From Sneathiella sedimenti (lineage in GTDB: Bacteria > Pseudomonadota > Alphaproteobacteria > Sneathiellales > Sneathiellaceae), in assembly GCF_017313765.1 (NCBI RefSeq), contig NZ_JAFLNC010000002.1, forward strand, positions 682,001-746,000: a stretch of DNA of 64,000 nt, given 5' to 3'. The position numbers and the translations under genes are program-made. The notes below the pieces were generated by a model. That model was not told the DNA's origin. It ran no database searches and saw nothing but the letters and a program-made list of their open reading frames with translations. Shown one piece after another: positions 34,780-43,787 of this stretch (its first letter is position 1; every line of letters starts with the position of its first letter).

Positions 34780-35526
34780 ATGCCAGCGGAACTTGAGGCC
34801 TTTGCCGAGTTGATAGAGAACAGCCGGTCAATCGTCATTTTTACCGGGGCGGGGATCAGCACCGAGTCCGGTATCCCTGATTTTCGCAGCCCCGGCGGGC
34901 TCTGGGAGAAGAACCGGCCGATCGAATTTTCCGAGTTCCTGCAGTCGGAGGAAGCCCGGCGCGAAAGCTGGCGTCGCAAGTTCGCCATGGAACCCGTCTT
35001 GTCGAAAGCCAAGCCAAATAAAGGGCATATGGCAATTTCCTCACTTTATGAGAGAGGTAAAATTGGTGCCGTCATTACGCAGAATATCGATGGCCTGCAT
35101 CAGGCCTCCGGTATTCGCGACGAGGATGTGATTGAGGTGCATGGCAATACGACCTATGCGAAGTGTCTCGATTGCGGCACGCGGATGGAACACACCCAGG
35201 TGCAGGAGATATTCTCAAACGATGAAACGCTGCCGTCGTGCGGGGATTGTGGCGGGATCGTCAAGACGGCGACCATATCCTTCGGCCAGGCGATGCCGGT
35301 GGAGGAAATGCGCCGGGCTTCCGCTGCGGCCATGACCTGCGATTTGATGCTTGCCATCGGCTCGTCCCTCGTGGTCTATCCGGCGGCGGATATACCGCTG
35401 ATGGCGAAGCAGGGCGGCGCGCAGCTGGTGATCCTCAATCGCGAGCCGACACCGCTCGATGATTATGCGGATCTGGTACTCAACCGTGAAATAGGAGAAA
35501 CGCTCGCCGCTGTCACAAAACGGTAA
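34780..35526 (+). CDS. cobB: NAD-dependent protein deacylase, sirtuin (CobB/Sir2) family
   Basis: Removes acyl groups from lysines using NAD. The 248 residues contain the sirtuin motifs FTGAGISTESGIPDFRSPGGLW at the N-terminus, ITQNIDGLHQASG, and catalytic His in VIEVHGNT. A four-cysteine zinc site lies in KCLDCGTR and PSCGDCGG. GSSLVVYPA is the later NAD-binding motif. The ATG at 34780 follows AAGGAG. A GTG at 34762 would add six residues. It precedes phoR by 68 bases, but a shared operon is not evident. Confidence 0.94.
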   Translation: MPAELEAFAELIENSRSIVIFTGAGISTESGIPDFRSPGGLWEKNRPIEFSEFLQSEEARRESWRRKFAMEPVLSKAKPNKGHMAISSLYERGKIGAVITQNIDGLHQASGIRDEDVIEVHGNTTYAKCLDCGTRMEHTQVQEIFSNDETLPSCGDCGGIVKTATISFGQAMPVEEMRRASAAAMTCDLMLAIGSSLVVYPAADIPLMAKQGGAQLVILNREPTPLDDYADLVLNREIGETLAAVTKR

Positions 35527-35594
35527 GACTACGCTTTCATAACACATAGTCGCTTCTGTCCCTATTGCCGGTTCGGCCGTAACGAGAATATAGA

Positions 35595-36971
35595 ATGTCT
35601 AATAGTAACAATTACTTATGGAAAATGTTGGTGTTTGTCGTCGCCATGGCCGCGCCGGTTTCCGTTGTCACATTCTTTTTATATTCGGGGGAAGGCTTCG
35701 CCTTTGAAGACTATTGGATGATTTTGGCAGCGGCGATCCTGCCGGCCCTTATTCTCTATGCCCGGCTGGTGCGCGAGATGCAGGCGGTGGCCTTCAGGAT
35801 GGAACGCGCGGCAATCATGTCCCCGCTGGAAGGGGATGACCCCACGGGCCTGCGGACCGGCCTGTTGCCGCTGGATAACCTGCTGCTGACCATGCAGCAG
35901 TACCGCCGGGTGCTGCAACATATGCTGCGGGAGGCGCAATCGCGCCAGGATGAGGCAGCGTTGCTGTTCGACATGCTGCCCGATCCGGTGCTGGTGCTGG
36001 GGAACCGGCGGCGTATCCGGCGTTCCAACGCGGCGGCAAACAGATTTTTTAACGTGCCGGAAATGGAGGGCGACCTCACCCGGTTCCTGCGCCATCCGGC
36101 CTTGCTGAAAGCGGTTGATGCCGCCTATGCGGGGAGCGATTCCGGCACCCGCATAGAATTCACCATTTCCGATGTCGTACCGCGCCATGTCGCCGCCTAT
36201 ATCGTTAATCTTAAAGGGGAAAGCAGCGAGGGGCACCGACTGATCCTGACCCTGCATGACCTGACCGAATCGCGGCGGATGCAGCAGATGCGGGTGGATT
36301 TTGTCGCCAACGCCAGCCATGAACTCAGGACTCCGCTGGCGATCCTGATCGGCGCTCTTGAAACGCTCATGGGGCCGGCCCGCAATGACCTGGAGGCGCA
36401 TCAACGGTTCTTTACCATGATGCAGGCGCAATCACTCCGGATGTCCCAGCTGATAGATGATCTTCTGTCCCTGTCGCAGATCGAGATCAACGAACACAGC
36501 CGTCCGTCCGACCGGGTTGATCTTGGTCAGGTCCTGCAAGGCGTCATCAACCTGCTGACGGCGAAATCGAGCGAGCTGGGCAAGTCCATTGCCTTGCAAA
36601 TGCCTGAAGACAAAGTGTTCGTCACCGGCGATTTCGACCAGCTCACGCAGATTTTCACTAATCTTATCGATAACGCCCTGAAATACAGCCGTGAGGAAAG
36701 CGAAATCCGCGTCGAGATTGCGGTTGCCGCGCGGGAAGCCCGGGCGACGGTCATCGATGAAGGGGAGGGGATACCCGAGGAGCATCTTGCCCGCCTGACC
36801 GAGCGGTTCTACCGGGTCGACAGTGATCGCAGCCGCAAACTCGGCGGCACAGGGCTCGGCCTCGCGATCGTTAAGCATATCGTGAGTCGCCATCGTGGGC
36901 ATCTTGAGATCGATTCCGTGGTCGGTAAAGGCTCGAAATTCTCTGTCCGGCTCCCGCTTTCAGGCTCATAA
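35595..36971 (+). CDS. phoR: phosphate regulon sensor histidine kinase
   Basis: A 458-residue membrane sensor kinase. Two N-terminal membrane helices (about 10-30 and 41-58) are followed by a PAS-like region (LLFDMLPDPVLVLGNRRRI). The HisKA domain has ANASHELRTPLAIL with phospho-acceptor His242. The ATPase domain contains FTNLIDNALKYS (N box), VIDEGEGIPEEHL and GTGLGLAIVKHIV. It partners PhoB and is controlled by PstSCAB-PhoU. Its gene lies before the PHO box, so it is probably transcribed separately from pstS. Confidence 0.95.
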   Translation: MSNSNNYLWKMLVFVVAMAAPVSVVTFFLYSGEGFAFEDYWMILAAAILPALILYARLVREMQAVAFRMERAAIMSPLEGDDPTGLRTGLLPLDNLLLTMQQYRRVLQHMLREAQSRQDEAALLFDMLPDPVLVLGNRRRIRRSNAAANRFFNVPEMEGDLTRFLRHPALLKAVDAAYAGSDSGTRIEFTISDVVPRHVAAYIVNLKGESSEGHRLILTLHDLTESRRMQQMRVDFVANASHELRTPLAILIGALETLMGPARNDLEAHQRFFTMMQAQSLRMSQLIDDLLSLSQIEINEHSRPSDRVDLGQVLQGVINLLTAKSSELGKSIALQMPEDKVFVTGDFDQLTQIFTNLIDNALKYSREESEIRVEIAVAAREARATVIDEGEGIPEEHLARLTERFYRVDSDRSRKLGGTGLGLAIVKHIVSRHRGHLEIDSVVGKGSKFSVRLPLSGS

Positions 36972-36996
36972 GGCCCGGAAATCAAGGGTTTGGGCG

Positions 36997-37036
36997 CTGT
37001 AACATTACTGTCATGAAAATGTAGTATTTCTGTCGC
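36997..37036 (+). promoter_or_regulatory. PHO box (PhoB binding site) before pstS
   Basis: CTGTAAC-ATTA-CTGTCAT (36997-37014) is two direct half-sites at 11-base pitch, as in the PhoB consensus. CTGTCGC at 37030-37036 adds a half-site exactly two turns further. A -10-like TATTTC lies at 37025-37030, ten bases after the box, as in E. coli pstS. Confidence 0.85.
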
Positions 37037-37103
37037 TGAGGCGGCGCATTGTCCCGTCCAACGACAGATAATGCTGTCGTATGCAATTAACGGAGAATGA
37101 AAC

Positions 37104-38144
37104 GTGCTAAACAAAACTTTCGGTCTGGCAATCGCCGCAACGGTCGCCACTGTTGCCCTTTCCGGGCAGGCTATGGCTCGCGATCAGATCAGGATCGTCG
37201 GCTCTTCGACTGTTTTCCCATTTTCAACTGCAGTCGCCGAAGCGTTCGGCAGCAACGGCAACTTCAAAACACCGGTCGTTGAAAGCACCGGCTCCGGCGG
37301 GGGCTTGAAGCTTTTCTGCTCGGGCGTTGACCTCAGCACACCGGACATCACGAATGCGTCGCGCCGGATCAAGGCCTCAGAAGTTGAAACCTGTGCCAAA
37401 AACGGCGTTGCCGATATCACCGAAGTCAAGATTGGTTATGACGGGATCGTTCTCGCCAACTCCAAGGCGGTTGCCCCTCTGAACCTGACCAAGAAGCAGA
37501 TTTTCGCCGCTCTTGCCAAACAGGTTCCGATCGACGGCAAACTGGTCGATAACCCGTACAAGACATGGAAAGACGTTGATCCGTCCCTTCCTGACACGAA
37601 AATTGAGGTTCTCGGCCCGCCCCCGACCAGCGGAACGCGTGACGCGTTCGTTGAACTGGCCATGGAAGGCGGCGCAAAAGAATATGACTTGCTGAAAGAC
37701 CTGAGCAAATCAGACAAGAAAGCCTTCAAGGCTGCGGCTCATTCCGTTCGTGAAGACGGCGCCTACATTGAAACCGGCGAAAACGACAACCTGATCGTCC
37801 AGAAGCTCGAAGCTAACGCGGACGCTGTTGGTATCTTCGGTTTCAGCTTCCTCGACCAGAACTCCGACAAGCTGCAGGGCAGCATGGTGGGTGGTGTTGA
37901 GCCGACCTTCGAGAATATCGCAGATGGCCAGTATGGCATTTCCCGCTCGCTCTACTTCTATGTGAAGGACGCGCATGTCAGTAAAGTTCCGGGCATCAAG
38001 GAATTCATTGCTGAATTCACGAGCGAAAAAGCCTTTGGTGAATTCGGTTACCTGACCGAGAAGGGCCTGATCCCGCTTACCGACGCAGAACGCGAAAAGG
38101 TTCGCGCAGACGCTCTTGATCTGGCACCGCTGAAATTGATGTAA
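37104..38144 (+). CDS. pstS: phosphate ABC transporter substrate-binding protein
   Basis: A 346-residue periplasmic phosphate-binding protein with a signal peptide ending GQAMA. The binding region includes IRIVGSSTVFPFSTAVAEAF and, later, PTSGTRDAFVELAM. This is the extended form of about 340 residues seen in alphaproteobacteria. Start is GTG at 37104, after CGGAG. It is the first gene under the PHO box. A terminator lies right after it, so pstS probably makes more mRNA than the downstream permease genes. Confidence 0.96.
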   Translation: MLNKTFGLAIAATVATVALSGQAMARDQIRIVGSSTVFPFSTAVAEAFGSNGNFKTPVVESTGSGGGLKLFCSGVDLSTPDITNASRRIKASEVETCAKNGVADITEVKIGYDGIVLANSKAVAPLNLTKKQIFAALAKQVPIDGKLVDNPYKTWKDVDPSLPDTKIEVLGPPPTSGTRDAFVELAMEGGAKEYDLLKDLSKSDKKAFKAAAHSVREDGAYIETGENDNLIVQKLEANADAVGIFGFSFLDQNSDKLQGSMVGGVEPTFENIADGQYGISRSLYFYVKDAHVSKVPGIKEFIAEFTSEKAFGEFGYLTEKGLIPLTDAEREKVRADALDLAPLKLM

Positions 38145-38154
38145 TCCTGACTTT

Positions 38155-38188
38155 AAAGGGCGGGGAGCGCGAGTGACCCGCCCTTTTT
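38155..38188 (+). terminator. rho-independent terminator/attenuator between pstS and pstC
   Basis: AAAGGGCGGG pairs with CCCGCCCTTT (loop 38165-38176), followed by TTGC. It can explain higher expression of the binding protein than of the permease. Confidence 0.88.
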
Positions 38189-38228
38189 GCTTTCCTGAGT
38201 CCTTATTTCCTAATAAAAAGAAACCGAT

Positions 38229-39470
38229 ATGAGCTTTTATCCTCTTTTAATCGTTCTTTTGCTGATGTCCGCGGTTGGATATTGGTTCGGCTCGAAAAAG
38301 GCGCTCAACACAGTTCGCAAATCTACAAATTTTATTACACCCCGCCCGCATCAGTTTGGCCTGTATGTGGTTATTTGGGCCCTTGTGCCGCCCGTCATTC
38401 TCAGCGCGATATGGGGAATGCTTCAGGTGGCGCCCCTCCAGATAGAGGCGGGCACCCTGAGACAGATTGACCAGGTCGTCTTTCCGGTCCTTCTGTTGCT
38501 GGCCACCGGGGCAGGGCTCTATTTCGCCATTTTAAGAATTAATCCGGACCTCCGGGTGCGCAGGACGATCGAAGGCCTCGTCTATGTTATCCTGATCCTG
38601 GCCTCGATCATCTCTATCCTGACAACCGTCGGCATTGTCCTGTCGCTCCTGTTCGAGACGATCCAGTTTTTCGGCAAGGTGCCGATGAGCGAGTTTTTCT
38701 TCGGCCTGAACTGGAGTCCGCAGACCGCCCTTCGCGCTGATCAGGTTGGATCAAGCGGGGCCTTCGGGTCGGTACCGCTGTTCACCGGGACGTTGCTCAT
38801 CACCTTTATTGCCATGTGCGTGGCGGTCCCTCTCGGCCTGCTCAGCGCGGTCTACATGACCGAATATGCGTCCAGCAAGTTTCGCGCCGTCGTCAAGCCG
38901 CTGCTGGAAATTCTCGCGGGTATTCCGACGGTGGTCTATGGCTTCTTCGCCGCCCTGACGGTTGGTGTCTTCTTCCGCGATCTCGGGGATTCTCTCGGGA
39001 TTGATGTCGTTTCCGAAAGCGCGCTTGCTGCCGGTGTGGTCATGGGAATGATGATCATCCCCTTCGTTTCCTCCCTGAGTGACGACATCATCATGGCGGT
39101 GCCGCAAAGTTTGCGCGACGGGTCCTATGGCCTCGGCGCGACGAAGTCGGAAACGATCCGAAAAGTAATCCTGCCTGCCGCCCTGCCGGGAATTGTTGGC
39201 GCTGTGCTGCTGGCCGTCAGCCGCGCGATCGGGGAAACCATGATCGTGGTGATGGCCGCGGGCTTTGCCGCCAACCTGACCGCCAACCCGTTGCAAGCGG
39301 TCACGACGGTAACGGTGCAGATTGTCGGCCTGCTGGTAGGCGACCAGGAATTCGACAGCGCCAAGACACTGGCCGCCTTTGCGCTGGCCCTGGTGCTGTT
39401 CATTGTCACCTTATGTCTGAACGTCATCGCCTTGATGGTGGTTCGCAAATATCGGGAAGAATATGACTGA
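38229..39470 (+). CDS. pstC: phosphate ABC transporter permease PstC
   Basis: A 413-residue membrane protein. The first half has an extra membrane-rich N-terminal region (MSFYPLLIVLLLMSAVGYWF and following), typical of the alphaproteobacterial form. The BPD permease domain is in the second half, with the EAA-like loop SYGLGATKSETIRKVILPAALPGI. It pairs with PstA. The ATG follows AAAAAGAAACCG-like sequence with weak ribosome pairing. Its end overlaps the pstA start by eight bases, so the two are translationally coupled. Confidence 0.95.
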   Translation: MSFYPLLIVLLLMSAVGYWFGSKKALNTVRKSTNFITPRPHQFGLYVVIWALVPPVILSAIWGMLQVAPLQIEAGTLRQIDQVVFPVLLLLATGAGLYFAILRINPDLRVRRTIEGLVYVILILASIISILTTVGIVLSLLFETIQFFGKVPMSEFFFGLNWSPQTALRADQVGSSGAFGSVPLFTGTLLITFIAMCVAVPLGLLSAVYMTEYASSKFRAVVKPLLEILAGIPTVVYGFFAALTVGVFFRDLGDSLGIDVVSESALAAGVVMGMMIIPFVSSLSDDIIMAVPQSLRDGSYGLGATKSETIRKVILPAALPGIVGAVLLAVSRAIGETMIVVMAAGFAANLTANPLQAVTTVTVQIVGLLVGDQEFDSAKTLAAFALALVLFIVTLCLNVIALMVVRKYREEYD

Positions 39471-40770
39471 TCAAGCGCAAAAAGCTGTCGGCAACGGCTG
39501 GCAATCAGAGAAGTACATCAAGAATCTGGCGAAGCGTAAGCGGTCAGAGCGCCGGTTCCGGCTGACAGGCCTGCTGGCGATCCTGACAGCTCTGACCCTG
39601 CTGGCGATCCTGCTGTTCAGTATTGTCAGCAAAGGCTACAGCGCCTTCGTGCAGACAACGATCACGCTGGATATTACCTTCACGGAATCGGTTATCGATC
39701 CGAACGGGAAAATGGACCCGGCGGAACTTCGCACGGCCAATTACGCGAAGCTTGTGCAGGATGCCCTGCGCGAGAAATTTCCTGACGTGAAGGGGCGCCG
39801 TGACCTCCGCAAGCTATTCAGCCTCGTCAGCAATGACGCGGATAGCGCCCTTCGTGAAATGGTGGAGAATGATCCAGACCTGATCGGCAAGACCGTCTCG
39901 GTGGACCTGATTGCGGGCGATGACGTGGACATGCTCAATAAGGGCTATATTGATCGGGACGCGGTGGAGGATGACCGCCGGGTGAAGGACCAGGAACTGG
40001 TCTGGCTGGATAAGCTGGAAGCGGACGGTGATATCAAGATGCGGTTTAACTCCGGCTTCTTCACCAATGGCGATAGTCGCGAACCGGAAAAGGCGGGTAT
40101 TGCCGGTGCCATGGTTGGATCCTTTTACACAATCATCGTGACAATGTTGATATCCTTTCCCATCGGTGTAATGACCGCGATTTACCTGGAGGAGTTTGCG
40201 ACAAAGAACAAGCTCACCGACCTGATCGAGGTGAACATCAATAATCTGGCAGCGGTTCCGTCTATCGTGTTCGGCCTTCTCGGTCTGGCGATCTTCCTGA
40301 ATTTCGCACATCTGCCGAGATCCGCCCCGGTTGTCGGCGGGCTGACACTCGCCCTGATGACCTTGCCGACGATTATCATCGCAGCCCGCGCGGCAATTCG
40401 CGCCGTACCGGACAGCATTCGCCAGGCCGCGCTTGGCCTCGGCGCCTCGAAGCAGCAGGCGGCATTCCACCATATCCTGCCGCTGTCCATGCCGGGTATC
40501 CTGACGGGCACGATTATCGGCCTGTCGCAGGCGCTTGGCGAAACGGCGCCGCTCCTGATGATCGGTATGGTCGCTTTCATCGCCGATATCCCCGGCGGGT
40601 TCACCGATCCGGCAACGGTAATGCCGGTGCAGATTTTCCTCTGGGCGGATAGCCCGGAGCGGGCCTTTGTCGAAAAAACATCCGGTGCAATTATGGTATT
40701 GCTCGGGTTCCTCATCATTTTGAACGCATTTGCAGTCGTCCTTCGCAAGAAGTTCGAACGTCGTTGGTAG
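39463..40770 (+). CDS. pstA: phosphate ABC transporter permease PstA, long form
   Basis: A 435-residue permease. After the first membrane helix (about 38-60), a soluble insert of about 150 residues (about 62-210) precedes the permease domain. The insert includes PDVKGRRDLRKLFSLVSND and VSVDLIAGDDVDMLNKG. E. coli PstA lacks it. This N-terminal extension (DUF3333-like) is known from alphaproteobacterial PstA proteins. The permease domain has the EAA loop QAALGLGASKQQAAFHHILPLSMPGI. It ends six bases before pstB. Confidence 0.95.
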   Translation: MTDQAQKAVGNGWQSEKYIKNLAKRKRSERRFRLTGLLAILTALTLLAILLFSIVSKGYSAFVQTTITLDITFTESVIDPNGKMDPAELRTANYAKLVQDALREKFPDVKGRRDLRKLFSLVSNDADSALREMVENDPDLIGKTVSVDLIAGDDVDMLNKGYIDRDAVEDDRRVKDQELVWLDKLEADGDIKMRFNSGFFTNGDSREPEKAGIAGAMVGSFYTIIVTMLISFPIGVMTAIYLEEFATKNKLTDLIEVNINNLAAVPSIVFGLLGLAIFLNFAHLPRSAPVVGGLTLALMTLPTIIIAARAAIRAVPDSIRQAALGLGASKQQAAFHHILPLSMPGILTGTIIGLSQALGETAPLLMIGMVAFIADIPGGFTDPATVMPVQIFLWADSPERAFVEKTSGAIMVLLGFLIILNAFAVVLRKKFERRW

Positions 40771-40776
40771 AAGGAA

Positions 40777-41589
40777 ATGAACGTGCCGATCCAAGCAGAA
40801 GAAAATGTTGAAAACCGGTCCAATGCGGAGCATGGCGTTATTATCTCCACCCGGGATGTCAATGTGTATTACGGCGACAATCACGCCCTTCATGGGGTGT
40901 CGCTGGACATCAACAAGCACCAGGTGACCTCCCTGATCGGTCCGTCCGGTTGCGGCAAGTCGACCTATTTACGCTGCCTGAACCGGATGAACGATACGGT
41001 GGACAGTTGCCGGGTCACCGGGGAAATCCTGCTCGATGGTGTGGATATCTACGGGCCGTCAGTGGACGAGGTCCTGTTGCGGGCGCGCGTCGGCATGGTG
41101 TTCCAGAAGCCGAACCCGTTCCCCAAGTCGATCTATGACAATGTCGCCTATGGTCCGCGGATTCACGGCCTTGCCGACAATAAGGATGATCTCGATGAGA
41201 TCGTCCTGACCAGTCTTGAAAAAGCGGGCCTGATCAAGGAAGTACAGGATCGCCTGCATTCCTCGGGCACGGGCCTTTCGGGTGGACAGCAGCAGCGGCT
41301 CTGTATTGCCCGGGCGCTGGCCGTGCGGCCGGATATTATCCTAATGGACGAGCCATGTTCGGCCCTCGACCCGATTGCCACCGCAAAGGTTGAGGAACTG
41401 ATTGATGAGCTCAAGGAAAACTATACCATCATTATCGTGACCCATTCGATGCAGCAGGCGGCGCGTATTTCCCAGCGGACGGCGTTTTTCCATCTTGGGG
41501 AAATCGTTGAAACAGGGGATACTGAGAAATTGTTTACCAGCCCCACCGATAAACGGACGCAGGGCTATATCACCGGCCGGTTCGGTTGA
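40777..41589 (+). CDS. pstB: phosphate ABC transporter ATP-binding protein
   Basis: The ATPase of the Pst uptake system, 270 residues. Walker A is GPSGCGKST, the ABC signature [15 protein letters not shown], and Walker [15 protein letters not shown], followed by the switch His in VTHSMQQAA. The [16 protein letters not shown] start matches PstB. It is in order pstC-pstA-pstB-phoU. GAAGGAAATG places the ribosome site right before the ATG. Confidence 0.98.
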   Translation: MNVPIQAEENVENRSNAEHGVIISTRDVNVYYGDNHALHGVSLDINKHQVTSLIGPSGCGKSTYLRCLNRMNDTVDSCRVTGEILLDGVDIYGPSVDEVLLRARVGMVFQKPNPFPKSIYDNVAYGPRIHGLADNKDDLDEIVLTSLEKAGLIKEVQDRLHSSGTGLSGGQQQRLCIARALAVRPDIILMDEPCSALDPIATAKVEELIDELKENYTIIIVTHSMQQAARISQRTAFFHLGEIVETGDTEKLFTSPTDKRTQGYITGRFG

Positions 41590-41619
41590 TCACACAGTCA
41601 GGAACAGGAGAATTTCAAC

Positions 41620-42336
41620 ATGAGTAGCGGTCATATCGTTAAGTCATTTGATGAAGAGCTTGAAGAGGTGCGGAACACCATCGTTGAGATGGGCGGGCTT
41701 GCCGAATCCCAGCTTGAAGCTGCCGTCCGCTCCCTGACCGAGCGGAACACAGAACTCGCCCTCAAGACGATTGAGGCGGACAAGGCCGTCGATGAGTTGG
41801 AGCTTTCGGTCGATAACATGTCGATCCGGCTGCTGGCGCTCAGAAACCCGGTGGCAGACGATTTACGGCTGGTTATTTCGGCCCTGAAAATCGCCTCCCT
41901 GCTGGAGCGGGTTGCCGATTACGCGGCGAATATCTCGAAAAGGGTGATTGCGCTTAACCTTGCGCCGTCTCTCGCGCCGATCTCCTCCATTCCGCGCATG
42001 GGCGAGATGGTGCGGCGGATGATCGATGACACGCTGAAGGCCTACACCAACGGAGATTCCGACCTGGCCTTTGATGTCTGGAAGCGCGACCAGGAGGTAG
42101 ATCAGCTTTACAACAGCATGTTCCGCGAACTGCTGACCTTTATGATGGAGGATCCGCGCAGCATCACCAGCTGTACGCATCTGATCTTCATGGCGAAGAA
42201 TATCGAGCGGATCGGCGATCATATGACGAATATCGCCGAGATCATCATCTACCAGGTCACCGGTGAATTGCCGAAGGATCCCCGCCCGAAAGGGGACAAG
42301 ACCAGCGTCACCATGATTGAGAACGAAAAACCCTGA
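41620..42336 (+). CDS. phoU: phosphate transport system regulator PhoU
   Basis: A 238-residue helical protein made of two PhoU repeats. Visible features are SFDEELEEVRNTIVEMGGLAESQLEAA at the start, KIASLLERVADYAANISKRV, and HLIFMAKNIERIGDHMTNIAE. PhoU links PstSCAB to PhoR and dampens the Pho response when phosphate is ample. It binds metal clusters through E/DxxxD motifs. AGGAG lies nearby upstream. It is 17 bases before phoB. Confidence 0.97.
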   Translation: MSSGHIVKSFDEELEEVRNTIVEMGGLAESQLEAAVRSLTERNTELALKTIEADKAVDELELSVDNMSIRLLALRNPVADDLRLVISALKIASLLERVADYAANISKRVIALNLAPSLAPISSIPRMGEMVRRMIDDTLKAYTNGDSDLAFDVWKRDQEVDQLYNSMFRELLTFMMEDPRSITSCTHLIFMAKNIERIGDHMTNIAEIIIYQVTGELPKDPRPKGDKTSVTMIENEKP

Positions 42337-42352
42337 AGTGATTGTATATTAA

Positions 42353-43033
42353 ATGAAGATATTAGTTGTTGAAGACGAGCCGGCAATGGTCGAGCTCTTG
42401 CGGTACAATCTCGAGAGCGAGGGATTTCAGGTGGCGTCCGCCCATGACGGGGAGGAAGCCATGCTGGCGATTGAGGAAGAACAGCCCGATATGCTGCTGC
42501 TCGACTGGATGCTGCCCAAGGTGTCCGGTATCGAGATTTGCCGCCGCCTGCGCCGCGACCAGAAATACAGCAACCTGCCGGTTATCATGATCACCGCGCG
42601 CGGTGAGGAAGCGGATCGGGTGAGGGGCCTCGATGTCGGGGCGGATGACTATGTCTCAAAACCCTTTTCTCCGGCGGAACTTATGGCACGTATTCGCGCG
42701 GTTCTCCGCCGCCGTAATCCCGACGTGGGCAGCGAACAGTTGAACGTCGCCGACGTGGTTGTCGATCTGGTCGCCTATAAGGTCAAGCGGGGCGCGCGTG
42801 AGCTGCGTCTCGGGCCAACGGAATTCAAGCTGCTTCGCTACTTCATGGAGCGGGCCGGACGTGTCCTGACCCGTGAGCAGCTGCTGGACGGTGTCTGGGG
42901 GCAGAATGTCTATGTCGAGGACCGGACTGTCGATGTGCATATCCGGCGCCTGCGCAAGGCCCTCAATGAAAACGGCGAGCCCGACCTGATCCGGACCGTG
43001 CGCGCCGTGGGCTACTGCTTCGAGAAAGCATAA
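42353..43033 (+). CDS. phoB: phosphate regulon response regulator PhoB
   Basis: A 226-residue OmpR-family regulator. The receiver domain has the acidic pocket VVEDEPAM, phospho-acceptor Asp51 in LLLDWMLPK, and Lys in VSKPF. The winged-helix domain binds PHO boxes (TEFKLLRYFMERAGRVLTREQLLDGVWG, then VDVHIRRLRKAL). It is the last gene of the phoR-pstSCAB-phoU-phoB set, which is typical of alphaproteobacteria. The PHO box before pstS makes an autoactivating loop likely. Confidence 0.98.
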   Translation: MKILVVEDEPAMVELLRYNLESEGFQVASAHDGEEAMLAIEEEQPDMLLLDWMLPKVSGIEICRRLRRDQKYSNLPVIMITARGEEADRVRGLDVGADDYVSKPFSPAELMARIRAVLRRRNPDVGSEQLNVADVVVDLVAYKVKRGARELRLGPTEFKLLRYFMERAGRVLTREQLLDGVWGQNVYVEDRTVDVHIRRLRKALNENGEPDLIRTVRAVGYCFEKA

Positions 43034-43066
43034 AAAAAGCCGCCCGTGCGATGCCGGGCGGCTTTT
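43032..43066. terminator. bidirectional terminator between phoB and mlaC
   Basis: GCCGCCCG pairs with CGGGCGGC around an eight-base loop. A-runs on the left and T-runs on the right allow it to stop transcription from both sides. Confidence 0.9.
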
Positions 43067-43083
43067 CTGATTACCTGAATATT

Positions 43084-43716
43084 TTACTTGTTTGACGCGG
43101 TCTTGATCTGCTCTTTGAGCTTGTTGATCAGGCCCTCGACCCCGACGCCAGGCTGGCTGACAACCGAGGCGAACTCGGACCGGTGCGTCTGCGCCATGCT
43201 GATACCTTCAATGATCACATCGACGATCTTGGCGCCCTGATCGGTGCTGCGTACGCGCCAGTCAAGCTTGATGGGCGGGCCGTTGGGCCGGGTGATCAGG
43301 GAATGAACCAGGGATTCCTTGTCATTGAGCGACGTCGCGTCCTTGATCTCGAGATTTTCACCGGAGTAGGAGCCGATTTTGTCGGCGTAGCTGGTGACCA
43401 TGTAGTCGCGGAAGACTTTCAGGAACTCGCTTTGCTCGGTTTCTGACGCCTCGCGCCAGTACTGGCCGAGAACAAACCGGCCGATCCGGTTCATGTCAAA
43501 ACTAGAATCCAGGAACTTTTCGAAGCGATCCTGCTTCTGTTCATCGCTCAGCGACGTGTCCGCCAGCGTCGCAACAGCCTCGTCGCCAATATTCTTGACC
43601 ATAGCGAGGGCAGCCTGCTCTTTCGTTTCCGCGGCATAGGCAACCGGTTGGAAAAGCACGGCCAATGCCGCAGTGGCTACCAGCATTCCCTGGAAGAATT
43701 TTCTTTTAGTCAACAT
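43084..43716 (-). CDS. mlaC: MlaC/Ttg2D-type phospholipid-binding protein
   Basis: A 210-residue periplasmic protein with a signal peptide (PVAYA). The MlaC fold is indicated by FEKFLDSSFDMNRIGRFVLGQYWREASETEQSEF and later DWRVRSTDQGAKIVDVIIEGISMAQTHRSEF. MlaC carries phospholipids between the MlaA outer-membrane complex and the MlaFEDB inner-membrane transporter, keeping the outer membrane asymmetric. ATG at 43716 is chosen. A TTG at 43731 is in frame. It follows mlaA on the minus strand. The mlaFEDB genes are not here. Confidence 0.92.
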   Translation of the reverse strand: MLTKRKFFQGMLVATAALAVLFQPVAYAAETKEQAALAMVKNIGDEAVATLADTSLSDEQKQDRFEKFLDSSFDMNRIGRFVLGQYWREASETEQSEFLKVFRDYMVTSYADKIGSYSGENLEIKDATSLNDKESLVHSLITRPNGPPIKLDWRVRSTDQGAKIVDVIIEGISMAQTHRSEFASVVSQPGVGVEGLINKLKEQIKTASNK

Positions 43717-43787
43717 TTTACATACCCCCAACGGGATTCATTTCTTCAACGGAAAATAAAATTGTGTAAGAAAAAATCTCGTTGCAA

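Noticed and set aside
34584-35012. Upstream extension of the small unknown minus-strand gene
   Set aside because: It runs antisense to the sirtuin gene. A good ribosome site supports the start at 34583.
39814-40920. Minus-strand open frame of 368 codons across pstA
   Set aside because: Shadow of pstA; rich in His, Arg and Gln, no signature.
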